Source: Petrolisthes cinctipes | Lineage: Eukaryota; Arthropoda; Malacostraca; Decapoda; Porcellanidae | Length of the DNA: 64,000 nucleotides | Reading direction: 5' to 3' | NCBI GenBank assembly: GCA_033782935.1 | Contig: JAWQEG010000488.1 | Location: 496,001-560,000 of the forward strand | Shown: positions 23,595-37,559 of the stretch, piece by piece | How the letters are laid out: every line of letters starts with the position of its first letter | Position numbering within the stretch: position 1 is the stretch's first letter | Made by a program: the position numbers and the translations under genes | Notes under the pieces: model-generated | Database searches by the model: none | Seen by the model: the letters and a program-made list of their open reading frames with translations, nothing else | Told to the model about the DNA's origin: nothing

Positions 23595-24590
23595 TTAGCA
23601 TGTTTTTACCCTATATTTTGATAATATTCTAGCACTGAGTAGGCATGTACAGATTGCTTCTGGGACCCCAAAATATTGAATTTTCGGGTGTTTTGAGCCT
23701 GAATTTGAGATATAAACGGGTACAGAAAATACATGCACATATTGACTTTGGGCATCTAATATATCGATTTTCAGCATGTTTTGGGCCTGTATTTTGAAAA
23801 TACTCTAACACGGACTAGGCATGTATAGATCGCTTCTGGGACCCCAAAATATCGAATTTTCGGGTGTTTTGAGCCTGAATTTAAGATATAAACGGGTACT
23901 GAATATGCATGCACATTTTGACTTTTGGGCACCTAAAACATCGATTTTGATCATGTTTTGGGCCTGTATTTTGAAAATACTCTAACACGGAGTAGTCATG
24001 TACACATCGCTTCTGGGACCCCAAAATATCGAATTTTCGGGTGTTTTGGGCCTGAATTTGAGATATCGCCCTTACGCACCTAAAATATCGATTTTTAGCA
24101 CGTTTTGAGCCTATATTTTGAAAACATTCTAGCACTGAGTAGGCATGTACAGATTGCTTCTGGGACCCCAAAATATTGAATTTTCGGGTGTTTTGAGCCT
24201 GAATTTGATATATAAACGGGTACAGAAGATGCATGCACATATCGACTTTAGGGCACCTAAAACATCGATTTTGAGCTTGTTTTGGGCCTGTATTTTGTAA
24301 ATACTCTAACACGGAGTAGGCATGTAAAGATCGCTTCTGGGATCCCTAAATATCGAATTATCGGGTGTTTTGGGCCTGAATTTGAGATATCGCCTTTACG
24401 CACCTAAAATATCGCTTTTTAGCATGTTTCGAGCCTATATTTTGAAAATATTCTAACACTGAGTAGGCATGTACAGATCGCTTCTGGGACCCCAAAATAT
24501 CGAATTTTCGGGTGTTTTGAGCCTGAATTTGAGATATGAACAAGAACAGAAGATGCATGCACATATCGACTTTTGGGCACCTAAAATATC
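23595..24590 (+). repeat. Block P, copy 2, lacking one 177 bp monomer
   Basis: Matches 19321-20490 with one long monomer missing near 24107. The join is in register: the flanking short monomer passes directly into the second half of an A' monomer with no extra or lost bases, as expected from unequal exchange between homologous monomers. Confidence 0.83.
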
Positions 24591-27500
24591 GATTTTCAGT
24601 ATGTTTTTGGCCTGTATTTTGAAAATACTCTAACACGGAGTAGGCATGTACAGATCCCTTCTGGGACCCCTAAATATCGAATTTTCGGGTGTTTTGAGAC
24701 TGAATTTGAGATATCGACTTTTTGGCACCTAAAATATCGATTTTTAGCATGTTTTTAGCCTATATTTTGATAATATTCTAGCACTGAGTAGGCATGTACA
24801 GATTGCTTCTGTGACCCTAAAATATTGAATTTTCGGGTGTTTTGAGCCTGAATTTGAGATATAAACGGGTACAGAAGATACATGCACATATTGACTTTGG
24901 GCATCTAATATATCGATTTTCAGCATGTTTTCGGCCTGTATTTTGAAAATACTCTAACACGGAGTAGGCATGTATAGATCGCTTCTGGGACACCAAAATA
25001 TCGAATTTTCGGGTGTTTTGAGCCTGAATTTGAGATATAAACGGGTACTGAAGGTGCATGCACATATCGACTTTTTGGCACCTAAAACATCGATTTTGAG
25101 CATGTTTTGGGCCTGTATTTTGAAAATACTCTAACACGGAGTAAGCATGTACATATCGCTTCTGGGACCCCTAAATATAGAATTCTAGGGTGTTTTGGGC
25201 CTTAATTTGAGATATCGACTTTTTGGCACCTAAAATATCGATTTTTATCATGTTTTTAGCCTATATTTATTCAAAATACTCTAGCACTGAGTAGGCATGT
25301 ACAGATTGCTTCTGGGACCCCAAAATATTGAATTTTCGGGTGTTTAGGGCCAGAATTTGAGATATAAACGGGTACAGAAGATGCATGCACATATCGACTT
25401 TTGGGCACCTAAAATATCGATTTTGAGCATGTTTTGAGCCTATATTTTGAAAACATTCTAGCACTGAGTAGGCATGTACACATCGCTTCTAGGACCCCAA
25501 AATATCGAATTTTCGGGTGTTTAGGGCCAGAATTTGAGATATAAACGGGTACAGAAGATGCATGCACATATCGACTTTTGGGCACCTAAAAGATCGATTT
25601 TCAGTATGTTTTTGGCCTGTATTTTGAAAATACTCTAACACGGAGTAGGCATGTACAGATCCCTTCTGGGACCCCTAAATATCGAATTTTCGGGTGTTTT
25701 GGGACTGAATTTGAGATATCGACTTTTTTGCACCTAAAATATCGATTTTTAGCATGTTTCGAGCCTATATTTTGAAAATATTCTAGCACTGAGTAGGCAT
25801 GTACAGATTGCTTCTGGGACCCCAAAATATTGAATTTGCGGGTGTTTGGAGCCTGAATTTGAGATATAAACGGGTACAGAAGATACATGCACATATTGAC
25901 TTTGGGCATCTAAAATATCGATTTTCAGCATGTTTTGGGCCTGTATTTTGAAAATACTCTAACACGGAGTAGGCATGTACAGATCGCTTCTGGGACCCCA
26001 AAATATCGAATTTTCGGGTGTTTTGAGCCTGAATTTGAGATATAAACGGGTACTGAAGATGCATGCACATATCGACTTTTGGGCACCAAAAACATCGATT
26101 TTGAGCATGTTTTGGGCCTGTATTTTGAAAATACTCTAACACGGAGTATGCATGTACAGATCCCTTCTGGGACCCCTAAATATCGAATTTTCGGGTGTTT
26201 TGGGACTGAATTTGATATATCGCCTTTACGCACCTAAAATATCGATTTTTAGCATGTTGTGAGCTTATATTTTGAAAATATTCTAGCACTGAGTAGGCAT
26301 GTACAGATCGCTTCTGGGACCCCTAAATATCGAATTTTCGGGTGTTTTGGGCCTTAATTTGAGATATCGCCTTTACGCACCTAAAATATCGATTTTTAGC
26401 ATGTTTTGAGCCTATATTTTGAAAATATTCTAGCACTGAGTAGGCATGTACAGATCGCTTCTGGGACCCCAAAATATCGAATTTTCGGGTGTTTTGAGCC
26501 TGAATTTGAGATATAAACGGGTACTGAAGATGCATGCACATATCGACTTTTGGGCACCAAAAACATCGATTTTGAGCATGTTTTGGGCTTGTATTTTGAA
26601 AATACTCTAACACGGAGTATGCATGTACAGATCCCTTCTGGGACCCCTAAATATCGAATTTTCGGGTGTTTTGGGCCTTAATTTGAGATATCGACTTTTT
26701 GGCACCTAAAATATCGATTTTTAGCATGTTTTTAGCCTATATTATAAAAAATATTCTAGCACTGAGTAGGCATGTACAGATTGCTTCTGGGACCCCAAAA
26801 TATTGAATTTTCGGGTGTTTTGAGCCTGAATTTGATATATAAACGGGTACAGAAGATGCATGCACATATCGACTTTTGGGCACCTAAAATATCGATTTTG
26901 AGCATGTTTTGAGCCTATATTTTGAAAACATTCTAGCACTGAGTAGGCATGTACAGATCGCTTCTGGGACCCAAAAATATCGAATTTTCGGGTGTTTAGG
27001 GCCAGAATTTGAGATATAAACGGGTACAGAAGATGCATGCACATATCGACTTTTGGGCACATAAAAGATCGATTTTCAGTATGTTTTTGGCCTGTATTTT
27101 GAAAATATTTTAACACGAAGTAAGCATGTACAGATCGCTTCTGGGACCCCTAAATATCGAATTTTCGGGTGTTTTGGGCCTTAATTTGAGATATCGCCTT
27201 TACGCACCTAAAATATCGATTTTTAGCATGTTTTGAGCCTATATTTTGAAAATATTCTAGCACTGAGTAGGCATGTAAAGATCGCTTCTGGGACCCCAAA
27301 ATATCGAATTTTCGGGTGTTTTGAGCCTGAATTTGAGATATAAACGAGTATAGAAGATGCATACACATATTGACTTTGGGCACCAAAAATATCGATTTTC
27401 AGCATGTTTTGGGCCTGAATTTTGAAAATACTCTAACACGGACTAGGCATGTACACATCGCTTCTGGGACCCCAAAATATCGAATTTTCGGGTGTTTAGG

Positions 27501-28739
27501 GCTGGAATTTGAGATATAAACGGGTACAGAAGATGCATGCACATATCGACTTTTGGGCACCTAAAAGATCGATTTTAGGTATTTTTTTGGGCTGTATTTT
27601 GGAAATACTCTAACACGGAGTAGGCATGTACAAATCCCTTCTGGGACCCCCAAATATCAAATTTTCGGGTGTTTTGAGCTTGAATTTGAGATATAAACGA
27701 GTACAGAAGATGCATGCACCTATCGACTTTTGGGCACCTAAAATATCGATTTTGAGCATGTTTTGAGCCTATATTTTGAAAACATTCTAGCACTGAGTAG
27801 CCATGTACAGATCGCTTCTGTGACCCCTAAATATCGAATTTTCGGGTGTTTTGGGCCTTAATTTGAGATATAGACTTTTTGGCACCTAAAATATCGATTT
27901 TTAGCATGTTTTTAGCCTATATTTTGAAAATATTCTAGCACTGAGTTGGCATGTACAGATTGCTTCTGGGACCCCAAAATATTGAATTTTCGGGGTTTTT
28001 TTTTCTGAATTTGAGATATAAACGTGTACAGAAGATACATGCACATATTGACTTTGGGCATCTAAAATATCGATTTTCATCATGTTTTGGGCATATATTT
28101 TGAAAATACTCTAACACGGAGTAGGCATGTACAGATCGCTTCTGGGACCCCAAAATATCGAATTTTCGGGTGTTTTGAGCCTGAATTTGAGATATAAACG
28201 GGTACTGAAGATGCATGCACATATCGACTTTTTGGCACCTAAAACATCGATTTTGAGCATGTTTTGGGCCTGTATTTTGAAAATACTCTAACACGGAGTA
28301 GGCTTGTACAGATTGCTTCTGGGACCCCTAAATATCGAATTTCCGGGTGTTTTGGGCCATAATTTGAGATATCGAATTTTTGGCACCTAAAATATCGATT
28401 TTTAGCATGTTTAAAGCCTATATTTTGAAAATATTCTAGCACTGAGTAGGCATGTACAGATTGCTTCTGGGACCCCAAAATAATGAATTTTCGGGTGTTT
28501 AGGGCCAGAATTTGAGAATTAACGGGTACAGAAGATGCATGCACATATCGACTTTTGGGCACCTAAAAGATCGATTTTCAGTATGTTTTTGGCCTGTATT
28601 TTGAAAATACTCTAACACGGAGTAGGCATATACAGATCCCTTCTAGGACCTCTAAATATCGAATTTTCGGGTATTTTGGGACTGAATTTGAGATATCGCC
28701 TTTACGCACCTAAAATATCGATTTTTAGCATGTTTTGAG
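24591..28739 (+). repeat. Satellite, mixed zone
   Basis: A/B/C and A'/B'/C monomers. It contains the first copy of the CTATATTTATTCAAAATACTC variant (25261-25281) and a T-run variant near 27991-28004, in which GGGTGTTTTGAGCCTGAA has become GGGGTTTTTTTTTCTGAA. Monomers with GCATAAAAGATC or AAAAACATCG variants recur elsewhere. No non-satellite sequence is seen. Confidence 0.8.
25261..25281. repeat. Altered dyad centre (TTTATTCAAAATA form)
   Basis: The usual TATATTTTGAAAATA reads TATATTTATTCAAAATA, 2 bp longer. The TTCAAAATA part reads like the opposite strand of the normal dyad (TATTTTGAA). The same form occurs near 37908, 39555 and 41209, so it arose once and was spread by duplication. Confidence 0.75.
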
Positions 28740-30914
28740 CCTATATTTTGAAAATATTCTAGCACTGAGTAGGCATGTACAGATCACTTCTGGGACCCCA
28801 AAATATCGAATTTTCGGGTGTTTTGAGCCTGAATTTGATATAAACGAGTACAGAAGATGCATGAACATATCGACTTTTGGGCACATAAAATATCGATTTT
28901 GAGCATGTTTTGAGCCTATATTTTGAAAACATTCTAGCACTGAGTAGGCATGTACAGATCGCTTCTGGGACCCCAAAATATCGAATTTTCGGGTGTTTTG
29001 AGCCTGAATTTGAGATATAAACGAGTATAGAAGATGCATACACATATTGACTTTGGGCACCAAAAATATCGATTTTCAGCATGTTTTGGGCCTGAATTTT
29101 GAAAATACTCTAACACGGACTAGGCATGTACACATCGCTTCTGGGAACCCAAAATATCGAATTTTCGGGTGTTAAGGGCTTGAATTTGAGATATAAACGG
29201 GTACAGAAGATGCATGCACATATCGACTTTTGGGCACCTAAAAGATCGATTTTAGGTATTTTTTTGGGCTGTATTTTGAAAATACTCTAACACGGAGTAG
29301 GCATGTACAAATCACTTCTGGGACCCCTAAATATCGAATTTTTGGGGGTTTTGGGACTGAATTTGAGATATCGACTTTTTGGCACCTAAAATATCGATTT
29401 TTAGCATGTTTTTAGCCTATATTTTGAAAATATTTTAGCACTGAGTAGGCATGTACAGATTGCTTCTGGGACCCCAAAATATTGAATTTTCGGGTTTTTT
29501 TATTCTGAATTTGAGATATAAACGGGTACAGAAGATACATGCACATATTGACTTTTGGCATCTAAAATATCGATTTTCAGCATGTTTTGGGCCTGTATAT
29601 TGAAAATACTCTAACACGGAGTAGGCATGTACAGATCGCTTCTGGGACCCCAAAATATCGAATTTTCGGGTGTTTTGAGCCTGAATTTGAGATATAAACG
29701 GGTACTGAAGATGCATGCACATATCGACTTTTTGGCACCTAAAACATCGATTTTGAGCATGTTTTGGGCCAGTATTTTGAAAATACTCTAACACGGAGTA
29801 GGCTTGTACAGATCGCTTCTGGGACCCCTAAATATCGAATTTCAGGGTGTTTTGGGCCATAATTTGAGATATCGAATTTTTGACACCTAAAATATCGATT
29901 TTTAGCATGTTTAAAGCCTATATTTTTGAAAATATTCTAGCACTGAGTAGGCATGTACAGATTGCTTCTGGGACCCCAAAATATTGGATTTTCGGGTGTT
30001 TAGGGCCCGAATTTGAGATATAAACGGGTACAGAAGATTCATGCACATATCGACTTTTGGGCACCTAAAAGATCGATTTTCAGTATGTTTTTGGCCTGTA
30101 TTTTGAAAATACTCGAACACGGAGTAGGCATGTACAGATCCCTTCTGGGACCCCTAAATATCGAATTTTCGGGTGTTTTGGGACTGAATTTGAGATATCG
30201 CCTTTACGCACCTAAAATATCGATTTTTAGCATGTTTTGAGCCTATATTTTGAAAATATTCTAGCACTGAGTAGGCATGTACAGATTGCTTCTGGGACCC
30301 CAAAATATTGAATTTTCGGGTGTTTTGAGCCTGAATTTCAGATATAAACGGGTACAGAATATACATGCACATATTGACTTTGGGCATCTAAAATATCGAT
30401 TTTCAGCATGTTTTGGGCCTGTATTTGGAAAATACTCTAACACGGAGTAGGCATGTACAGATCGCTTCTGGGACCCCAAAATATCGAATTTTCGGGTGTT
30501 TTGAGCCTGAATTTGAGATATAAACGGGTACTGAAGATGCATGCACATATCGACTTTTGGGCACCAAAAACATCGATTTTGAGCATGTTTTTGGCCTGTA
30601 TTTTGAAAATACTCTAACACGGAGTATGCATGTACAGATCGCTTCTGGGACCCCTAAATATCGAATTTTCGGGTGTTTTGGGACTGAATTTGAGATATCG
30701 CCTTTACGCACCTAAAATATCGATTTTTAGCATGTTGTGAGCCTATATTTTGAAAATATTCTAGCACTGAGTAGGCATGTACAGATTGCTTCTGGGACCC
30801 CAAAATATTGAATTTTCGGGTGTTTTGAGCATGAATTTGAGATATAAACGGGTACAGAAGATACATGCACATATTGACTTTGGGCATCTAAAATATCGAT
30901 TTTCAGCATGTTTT
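28740..30914 (+). repeat. 2175 bp near-identical block, copy 1
   Basis: Matches 31892-34066 at a constant offset of 3152 bp. By eye I found two differences: 29599 (A here, T in the partner, in CTGTATATTG versus CTGTATTTTG) and the base in AATATTGGATTTT near 29987 (partner AATATTAGATTTT). Private shared variants include TTTGATATAAACGAG (3 bp shorter), GGGTTTTTTTATTCTGAA, TATATTTTTGAAAATATT and GTAGGCTTGTACAG. Confidence 0.9.
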
Positions 30915-31891
30915 TGGCCTGTATTTTGAAAATACTCTAACACGGAGTAGGCATGTACAGATCCCTTCTAGGACCCCTAAATATCGAATTTTCGGGTGTT
31001 TTGGGACTGAATTTGAGATATCGACTTTTTTGCGCCTAAAATATCGATTTTTAGCATGTTTTGAGCCTATATTTTGAAAATATTCTAGCACTGAGTAGGC
31101 ATGTACAGATTGCTTCTGGGACCCCAAAATATTGAATTTGCGGGTGTTTTGAGCCTGAATTTGAGATATAAACAGGTAAAGAAGATACATGCACATATTG
31201 ACTTTGGACATCTAAAATATCGATTTTCAGCATGTTTTGGGCCTGTATTTTGAAAATTCTCTAACACGGAGTAGGCATGTACAGATCGCTTCTGGGACCC
31301 CAAAATATCGATTTTTCGGGTGTTTAGGGCCAGAATTTGATATATAAACGGGTACAGAAGATGCATGCACAGATCGACTTTTGGGCACCTAAAATATCGA
31401 TTTTCAGTATGTTTTTGGCCTGTATTTTGAAAATACTCTAACACGGAGTAGGCATGTACAGATCCCTTCTGGGACCCCTAAATATCGAATTTTCGGGTGT
31501 TTTGAGACTGAATTTCAGATATCGACTTTTTTGCACCTAAAATATCGATTTTTAGCATGTTTTTAGCCTATATTTTGATAATATTCTAGCACTGAGTAGG
31601 CATGTACAGATTGCTTCTGGGACCCAAAAATATTGAATTTTCGGGTGTTTTGAGCCTGAATTTGAGATATAAACGGGTACTGAAGATGCATGCACATATC
31701 GACTTTTGGACACCTAAAACATCGATTTTGATCATGTTTTGGGCCTGTATTTTGAAAATACTCTAACACGGAGTAGGCATGTACACATCGCTTCTGGAAC
31801 CCCAAAATATCGAATTTTCGGGTGTTTTGGGCCTGAATTTGAGATATCGCCCTTACACACCTAAAATATCGATTTTTAGCATGTTTTTAAA
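30915..31891 (+). repeat. 977 bp satellite between the two 2175 bp copies
   Basis: Ordinary monomers separating the near-identical copies. It includes a short monomer with CGCCCTTACACACC and an odd TGTTTTTAAACCTATA at the right junction, the latter also found near 2948. Because the copies are separated, copy 1 plus this segment (3152 bp) is the repeat period, but the second copy of this segment is absent. Confidence 0.8.
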
Positions 31892-34066
31892 CCTATATTT
31901 TGAAAATATTCTAGCACTGAGTAGGCATGTACAGATCACTTCTGGGACCCCAAAATATCGAATTTTCGGGTGTTTTGAGCCTGAATTTGATATAAACGAG
32001 TACAGAAGATGCATGAACATATCGACTTTTGGGCACATAAAATATCGATTTTGAGCATGTTTTGAGCCTATATTTTGAAAACATTCTAGCACTGAGTAGG
32101 CATGTACAGATCGCTTCTGGGACCCCAAAATATCGAATTTTCGGGTGTTTTGAGCCTGAATTTGAGATATAAACGAGTATAGAAGATGCATACACATATT
32201 GACTTTGGGCACCAAAAATATCGATTTTCAGCATGTTTTGGGCCTGAATTTTGAAAATACTCTAACACGGACTAGGCATGTACACATCGCTTCTGGGAAC
32301 CCAAAATATCGAATTTTCGGGTGTTAAGGGCTTGAATTTGAGATATAAACGGGTACAGAAGATGCATGCACATATCGACTTTTGGGCACCTAAAAGATCG
32401 ATTTTAGGTATTTTTTTGGGCTGTATTTTGAAAATACTCTAACACGGAGTAGGCATGTACAAATCACTTCTGGGACCCCTAAATATCGAATTTTTGGGGG
32501 TTTTGGGACTGAATTTGAGATATCGACTTTTTGGCACCTAAAATATCGATTTTTAGCATGTTTTTAGCCTATATTTTGAAAATATTTTAGCACTGAGTAG
32601 GCATGTACAGATTGCTTCTGGGACCCCAAAATATTGAATTTTCGGGTTTTTTTATTCTGAATTTGAGATATAAACGGGTACAGAAGATACATGCACATAT
32701 TGACTTTTGGCATCTAAAATATCGATTTTCAGCATGTTTTGGGCCTGTATTTTGAAAATACTCTAACACGGAGTAGGCATGTACAGATCGCTTCTGGGAC
32801 CCCAAAATATCGAATTTTCGGGTGTTTTGAGCCTGAATTTGAGATATAAACGGGTACTGAAGATGCATGCACATATCGACTTTTTGGCACCTAAAACATC
32901 GATTTTGAGCATGTTTTGGGCCAGTATTTTGAAAATACTCTAACACGGAGTAGGCTTGTACAGATCGCTTCTGGGACCCCTAAATATCGAATTTCAGGGT
33001 GTTTTGGGCCATAATTTGAGATATCGAATTTTTGACACCTAAAATATCGATTTTTAGCATGTTTAAAGCCTATATTTTTGAAAATATTCTAGCACTGAGT
33101 AGGCATGTACAGATTGCTTCTGGGACCCCAAAATATTAGATTTTCGGGTGTTTAGGGCCCGAATTTGAGATATAAACGGGTACAGAAGATTCATGCACAT
33201 ATCGACTTTTGGGCACCTAAAAGATCGATTTTCAGTATGTTTTTGGCCTGTATTTTGAAAATACTCGAACACGGAGTAGGCATGTACAGATCCCTTCTGG
33301 GACCCCTAAATATCGAATTTTCGGGTGTTTTGGGACTGAATTTGAGATATCGCCTTTACGCACCTAAAATATCGATTTTTAGCATGTTTTGAGCCTATAT
33401 TTTGAAAATATTCTAGCACTGAGTAGGCATGTACAGATTGCTTCTGGGACCCCAAAATATTGAATTTTCGGGTGTTTTGAGCCTGAATTTCAGATATAAA
33501 CGGGTACAGAATATACATGCACATATTGACTTTGGGCATCTAAAATATCGATTTTCAGCATGTTTTGGGCCTGTATTTGGAAAATACTCTAACACGGAGT
33601 AGGCATGTACAGATCGCTTCTGGGACCCCAAAATATCGAATTTTCGGGTGTTTTGAGCCTGAATTTGAGATATAAACGGGTACTGAAGATGCATGCACAT
33701 ATCGACTTTTGGGCACCAAAAACATCGATTTTGAGCATGTTTTTGGCCTGTATTTTGAAAATACTCTAACACGGAGTATGCATGTACAGATCGCTTCTGG
33801 GACCCCTAAATATCGAATTTTCGGGTGTTTTGGGACTGAATTTGAGATATCGCCTTTACGCACCTAAAATATCGATTTTTAGCATGTTGTGAGCCTATAT
33901 TTTGAAAATATTCTAGCACTGAGTAGGCATGTACAGATTGCTTCTGGGACCCCAAAATATTGAATTTTCGGGTGTTTTGAGCATGAATTTGAGATATAAA
34001 CGGGTACAGAAGATACATGCACATATTGACTTTGGGCATCTAAAATATCGATTTTCAGCATGTTTT
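31892..34066 (+). repeat. 2175 bp near-identical block, copy 2
   Basis: Second copy of 28740-30914. The left end is at CCTATATTTTG, just after the odd TTTTTAAA. The right end is where copy 1 reads GCATGTTTTTGGCC and this copy GCATGTTTTGGGCC. Both junctions lie inside a second monomer half in conserved sequence, consistent with homologous exchange. Confidence 0.9.
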
Positions 34067-37000
34067 GGGCCTGTATTTTGAAAATACTCTAACACAGAGT
34101 AGGCATGTACAGATCGCTTCTGGGACCCCAAAATATCGAATTTTCGGGTGTTTTGAGCCTGAATTTGAGATATAAACGGGTACTGAAGATGCATGCACAT
34201 ATCGACTTTTGGGCACCTAAAAGATCGATTTACAGTATGTTTTTGGCCTGTATTTTGAAAATACTCTAACACGGAGTAGGCATGTACAGATCGCTTCTGG
34301 GACCCCTAAATATCGAATTTTCGGGTGTTTTGGGACTGAATTTGAGATATCGACTTTTTTGCACCTAAAAGATCGATTTTTAGCATGTTTTTAGCCTATA
34401 TTTTGAAAATATTCTAGCACTGAGTAGGAATGTACAGATATCTTCTGGGACCCCAAAATATTGAATTTTCGGGTGTTTTGAGCCTGAATTTGAGATATAA
34501 ACGGGTACAGAAGATACATGCACATATTGACTTTGGGCATCAAAAATATCGATTTTCAGCATGTTTTGGGCATGTATTTTGAAAATACTCTAACACGGAG
34601 AAGGCATGTACAGATCGCTTCTGGGACCCCAAAATATCGAATTTTCGGGTGTTTTGAGCCTGAATTTGAGATATAAACGAGTACAGAAGATGCATGCACA
34701 TATCGAATTTTGGGCACCTAAAATATCGATTTTGAGCATGTTTTGAGCCTATATTTTGAAAACATTCTAGCACTGAGTAGGCTTGTACAGATCGCTTCTG
34801 GGACTCCAAAATATCGAATTTTCGGGTGTTTTGAGCCTGAATTTGAGATATAAACGAGTACAGAAGATGCATGCACATATCGACTCTTGGGCACCTAAAA
34901 GATCGATTTTCAGTATGTTTTTGGCCTGTATTTTGAAAATACTCTAACACTGAGTGGGCATGTACAGATCGCTTCTGGGACCCCTAAATATCGAATTTTC
35001 GGGTGTTTTGGGACTGAATTTGAGATATCGACTTTTTGGTACCTAAAATATAGATTTTTAGCATGTTTTTAGCCTATATTTTGAAAATATTCTAGCACTA
35101 AGTAGGCATGTACAGATTGCTTCTGGGACCCCAAAATATTGAATTTTCGGGTGTTTTGGGCCAGAATTTGAGATATAAACGGGTACAGAAGATGCATGCA
35201 CTTATCGACTTTTGGCCACCTAAAACATCGATTTTCAGTATGTTTTTGGCCTGTATTTTGAAAATACTCTAACACGGAGTAGGCATGTACAGATCGCTTC
35301 TGGGACCCCTAAATATCGAATTATCGGGTGTTTTGGGACTGAATTTGAGATATCGATTTTTGGCACCTAAAAGATCGATTTTTAGCATGTTTTTAGCCTA
35401 TATTTTGAAAATATTCTAGCACTGAGTAGGCATGTACAGATTGCTTCTGGGACCCCAAAATATTGAATTTTCGGGTGTTTTGAGACTGAATTTGAGATAT
35501 AAACGGGTACAGAAGATACATGCACATATTGACTTTGGGCATCTAAAATATCGATTTTCAGAATGTTTTGGGCTTGTATTTTGAAAATACTCTAACGAAG
35601 AGTAGGCATGTACAGATCGCTTCTGGGACCCCAAAATATCGAATTTTCGGGTGTTTTGGGACTGAATTTGAGATATAAACGAGAACAGAAGATGCATTCA
35701 CATATCGACTTTTGGGCACCTAAAATATCGATTTTGAGCATGTTTTGAGCCTATATTTTGAAATCATTCTAGCACTGAGTAGGCATGTACAGATCGCTTC
35801 TGGGACCCTTAAATATCGAATTTTCGGGTGTTTTGAGCCTGAATTTGAGATATAAACGAGTATAGAAGATGCATACACATATTGACTTTGGGCACAAAAA
35901 ATATCGATTTTCAGCATGTTTTGGGCCTGAATTTTTAAAATACTCTAACACGGAGTAGGCATGTACAGATAGCTTCTGGGACCCCAAAATATTGAATTTT
36001 CGGGTGTTTTGAGCCTGAATTTGAGATATAAACGGGTACAGAAGATACATGCACATATTGACTTTGGGCATCTAAAATATCGATTTTCAGTATGTTTTGG
36101 GCCTGTATTTGGAAAATACTCTAACACGGAGTAGGCATGTACAGATCGCTTCTGGGACCCCAAAATATCGAATTTTCGGGTGTTTTGAGGCTGAATTTGA
36201 GATATAAACGGGTACTGAAGATGCATGCACATATCGACTTTTGGGCACCAAAAACATCGATTTTGAGCATGTTTTAGGCCTGCATTTTGAAAATACTCTA
36301 ACACGGAGTATGCATGTACAGATCGCTTCCGGGACCCCTAAATATCGAATTTTCGGGTGTTTTGGGACTGAATTTGAGATATCGCCTTTACGCACCTAAA
36401 ATATCGATTTTTAGCATGTTATGAGCCTATATTTTGAAAATATTCTAGCACTGAGTAGGCATGTACAGATCGCTTCTGGGACCCCTAAATATCGAATTTT
36501 CGGGTGTTTAGGGCCAGAATTTGAGATATAAACGGGTACAGAAGATGCATGCACATATCGACTTTTGGGCACCTATAATATCGATTTTGAGCATGTTTTG
36601 AGCCTATATTTGAAAACATTCTAGCACTGAGTAGGAATGTACAGATCGTTTCTGGGACCCAAAAATATCGAATTTTCGGGTGTTTAGGGCCTGAATTTGA
36701 GATATAAACGGGTACAGAAGATGCATGCACATATCGAATTTTGGGCACCTAAAAGATGGATTTTCAGTATGTTTTTGGCCTGTATTTTAAAAAAATACTC
36801 TAACACGGAGTAGGCATGTACAGATCGCTTCTGGGACCCATAAATATCGAATTTTCGGGTGTTTTGGGTCATAATTTGAGAAATCGCCTTTACGCACCTA
36901 AAATATCGATTTTTAGCATGTTTTTAGCCTATATTTTGAAAATATTCTAGCACTGAGTAGGCATGTACAGATTGCTTCTGGGACCCCAAAATATTGAATT

Positions 37001-37559
37001 TTCGGGTGTTTTGAGCCTGAATTTGATATATAAACGGGTACAGAAGATGCATGCACATATCGACTTTTGGGCACCTAAAATATCGATTTTGAGCATGTTT
37101 TGAGCCTATATTTTGAAAACATTCTAGCACTGAGTGCCTGTACAGATCGCTTCTGGGACCCAAAAATACCGAATTTTCGGGTGTTTAGGGCCAGAATTTG
37201 AGATATAAACGGGTACAGAAGATGCATGCACATATCGACTTTTGGGCACCTAAAAGATCGATTTTCAGTATGTTTTTGGCCTGTATTTTGAAAATACTCT
37301 AACACGGAGTAGGCATGTACAGATCGATTCTGGGACCCCTAAATATCGAATTTTCGGGTGTTTTGGGCCTTAATTTGAGATATCGACTTTTTTGCACCTA
37401 AAATATCGATTTTTAGCATGTTTTTAGCCTATATTTTGAAAATATTCTAGCACTGAGTAGGCATGTACAGATTGCTTCTGGGACCCCAAAATATTAAATT
37501 TTTGGGTGTTTTGAGCCTGAATTTGAGATATAAACGGGTACAGAAGATACATGCACATA
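34067..37559 (+). repeat. Satellite, mixed zone with a dispersed haplotype
   Basis: Mixed monomers. Near 36580-36820 lies a rare haplotype with CTATATTTGAAAACATT (one T short), GAATGTACAGATCGTTTCTG, AAAAGATGGATTTT and TTTTAAAAAAATACTC, also present near 44530, 46506 and 51222. At 37136-37139 a boundary AGGCAT is replaced by GCCT. Confidence 0.8.
37136..37139. other. Boundary variant: AGGCAT replaced by GCCT
   Basis: The usual GAGTAGGCATGTACAG reads GAGTGCCTGTACAG. GCCT is the reverse complement of AGGC, with AT also lost. This can be read as a 4 bp micro-inversion plus a 2 bp deletion, or as a plain indel and substitutions. I saw it in one monomer only. Confidence 0.7.

Noticed and set aside
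27991..28004. T-run as the poly(A) end of a retroelement insertion
   Set aside because: The run sits inside a normal monomer of nearly normal length with no extra sequence and no target-site duplication. It is a local substitution of GTGTTTTGAGC.
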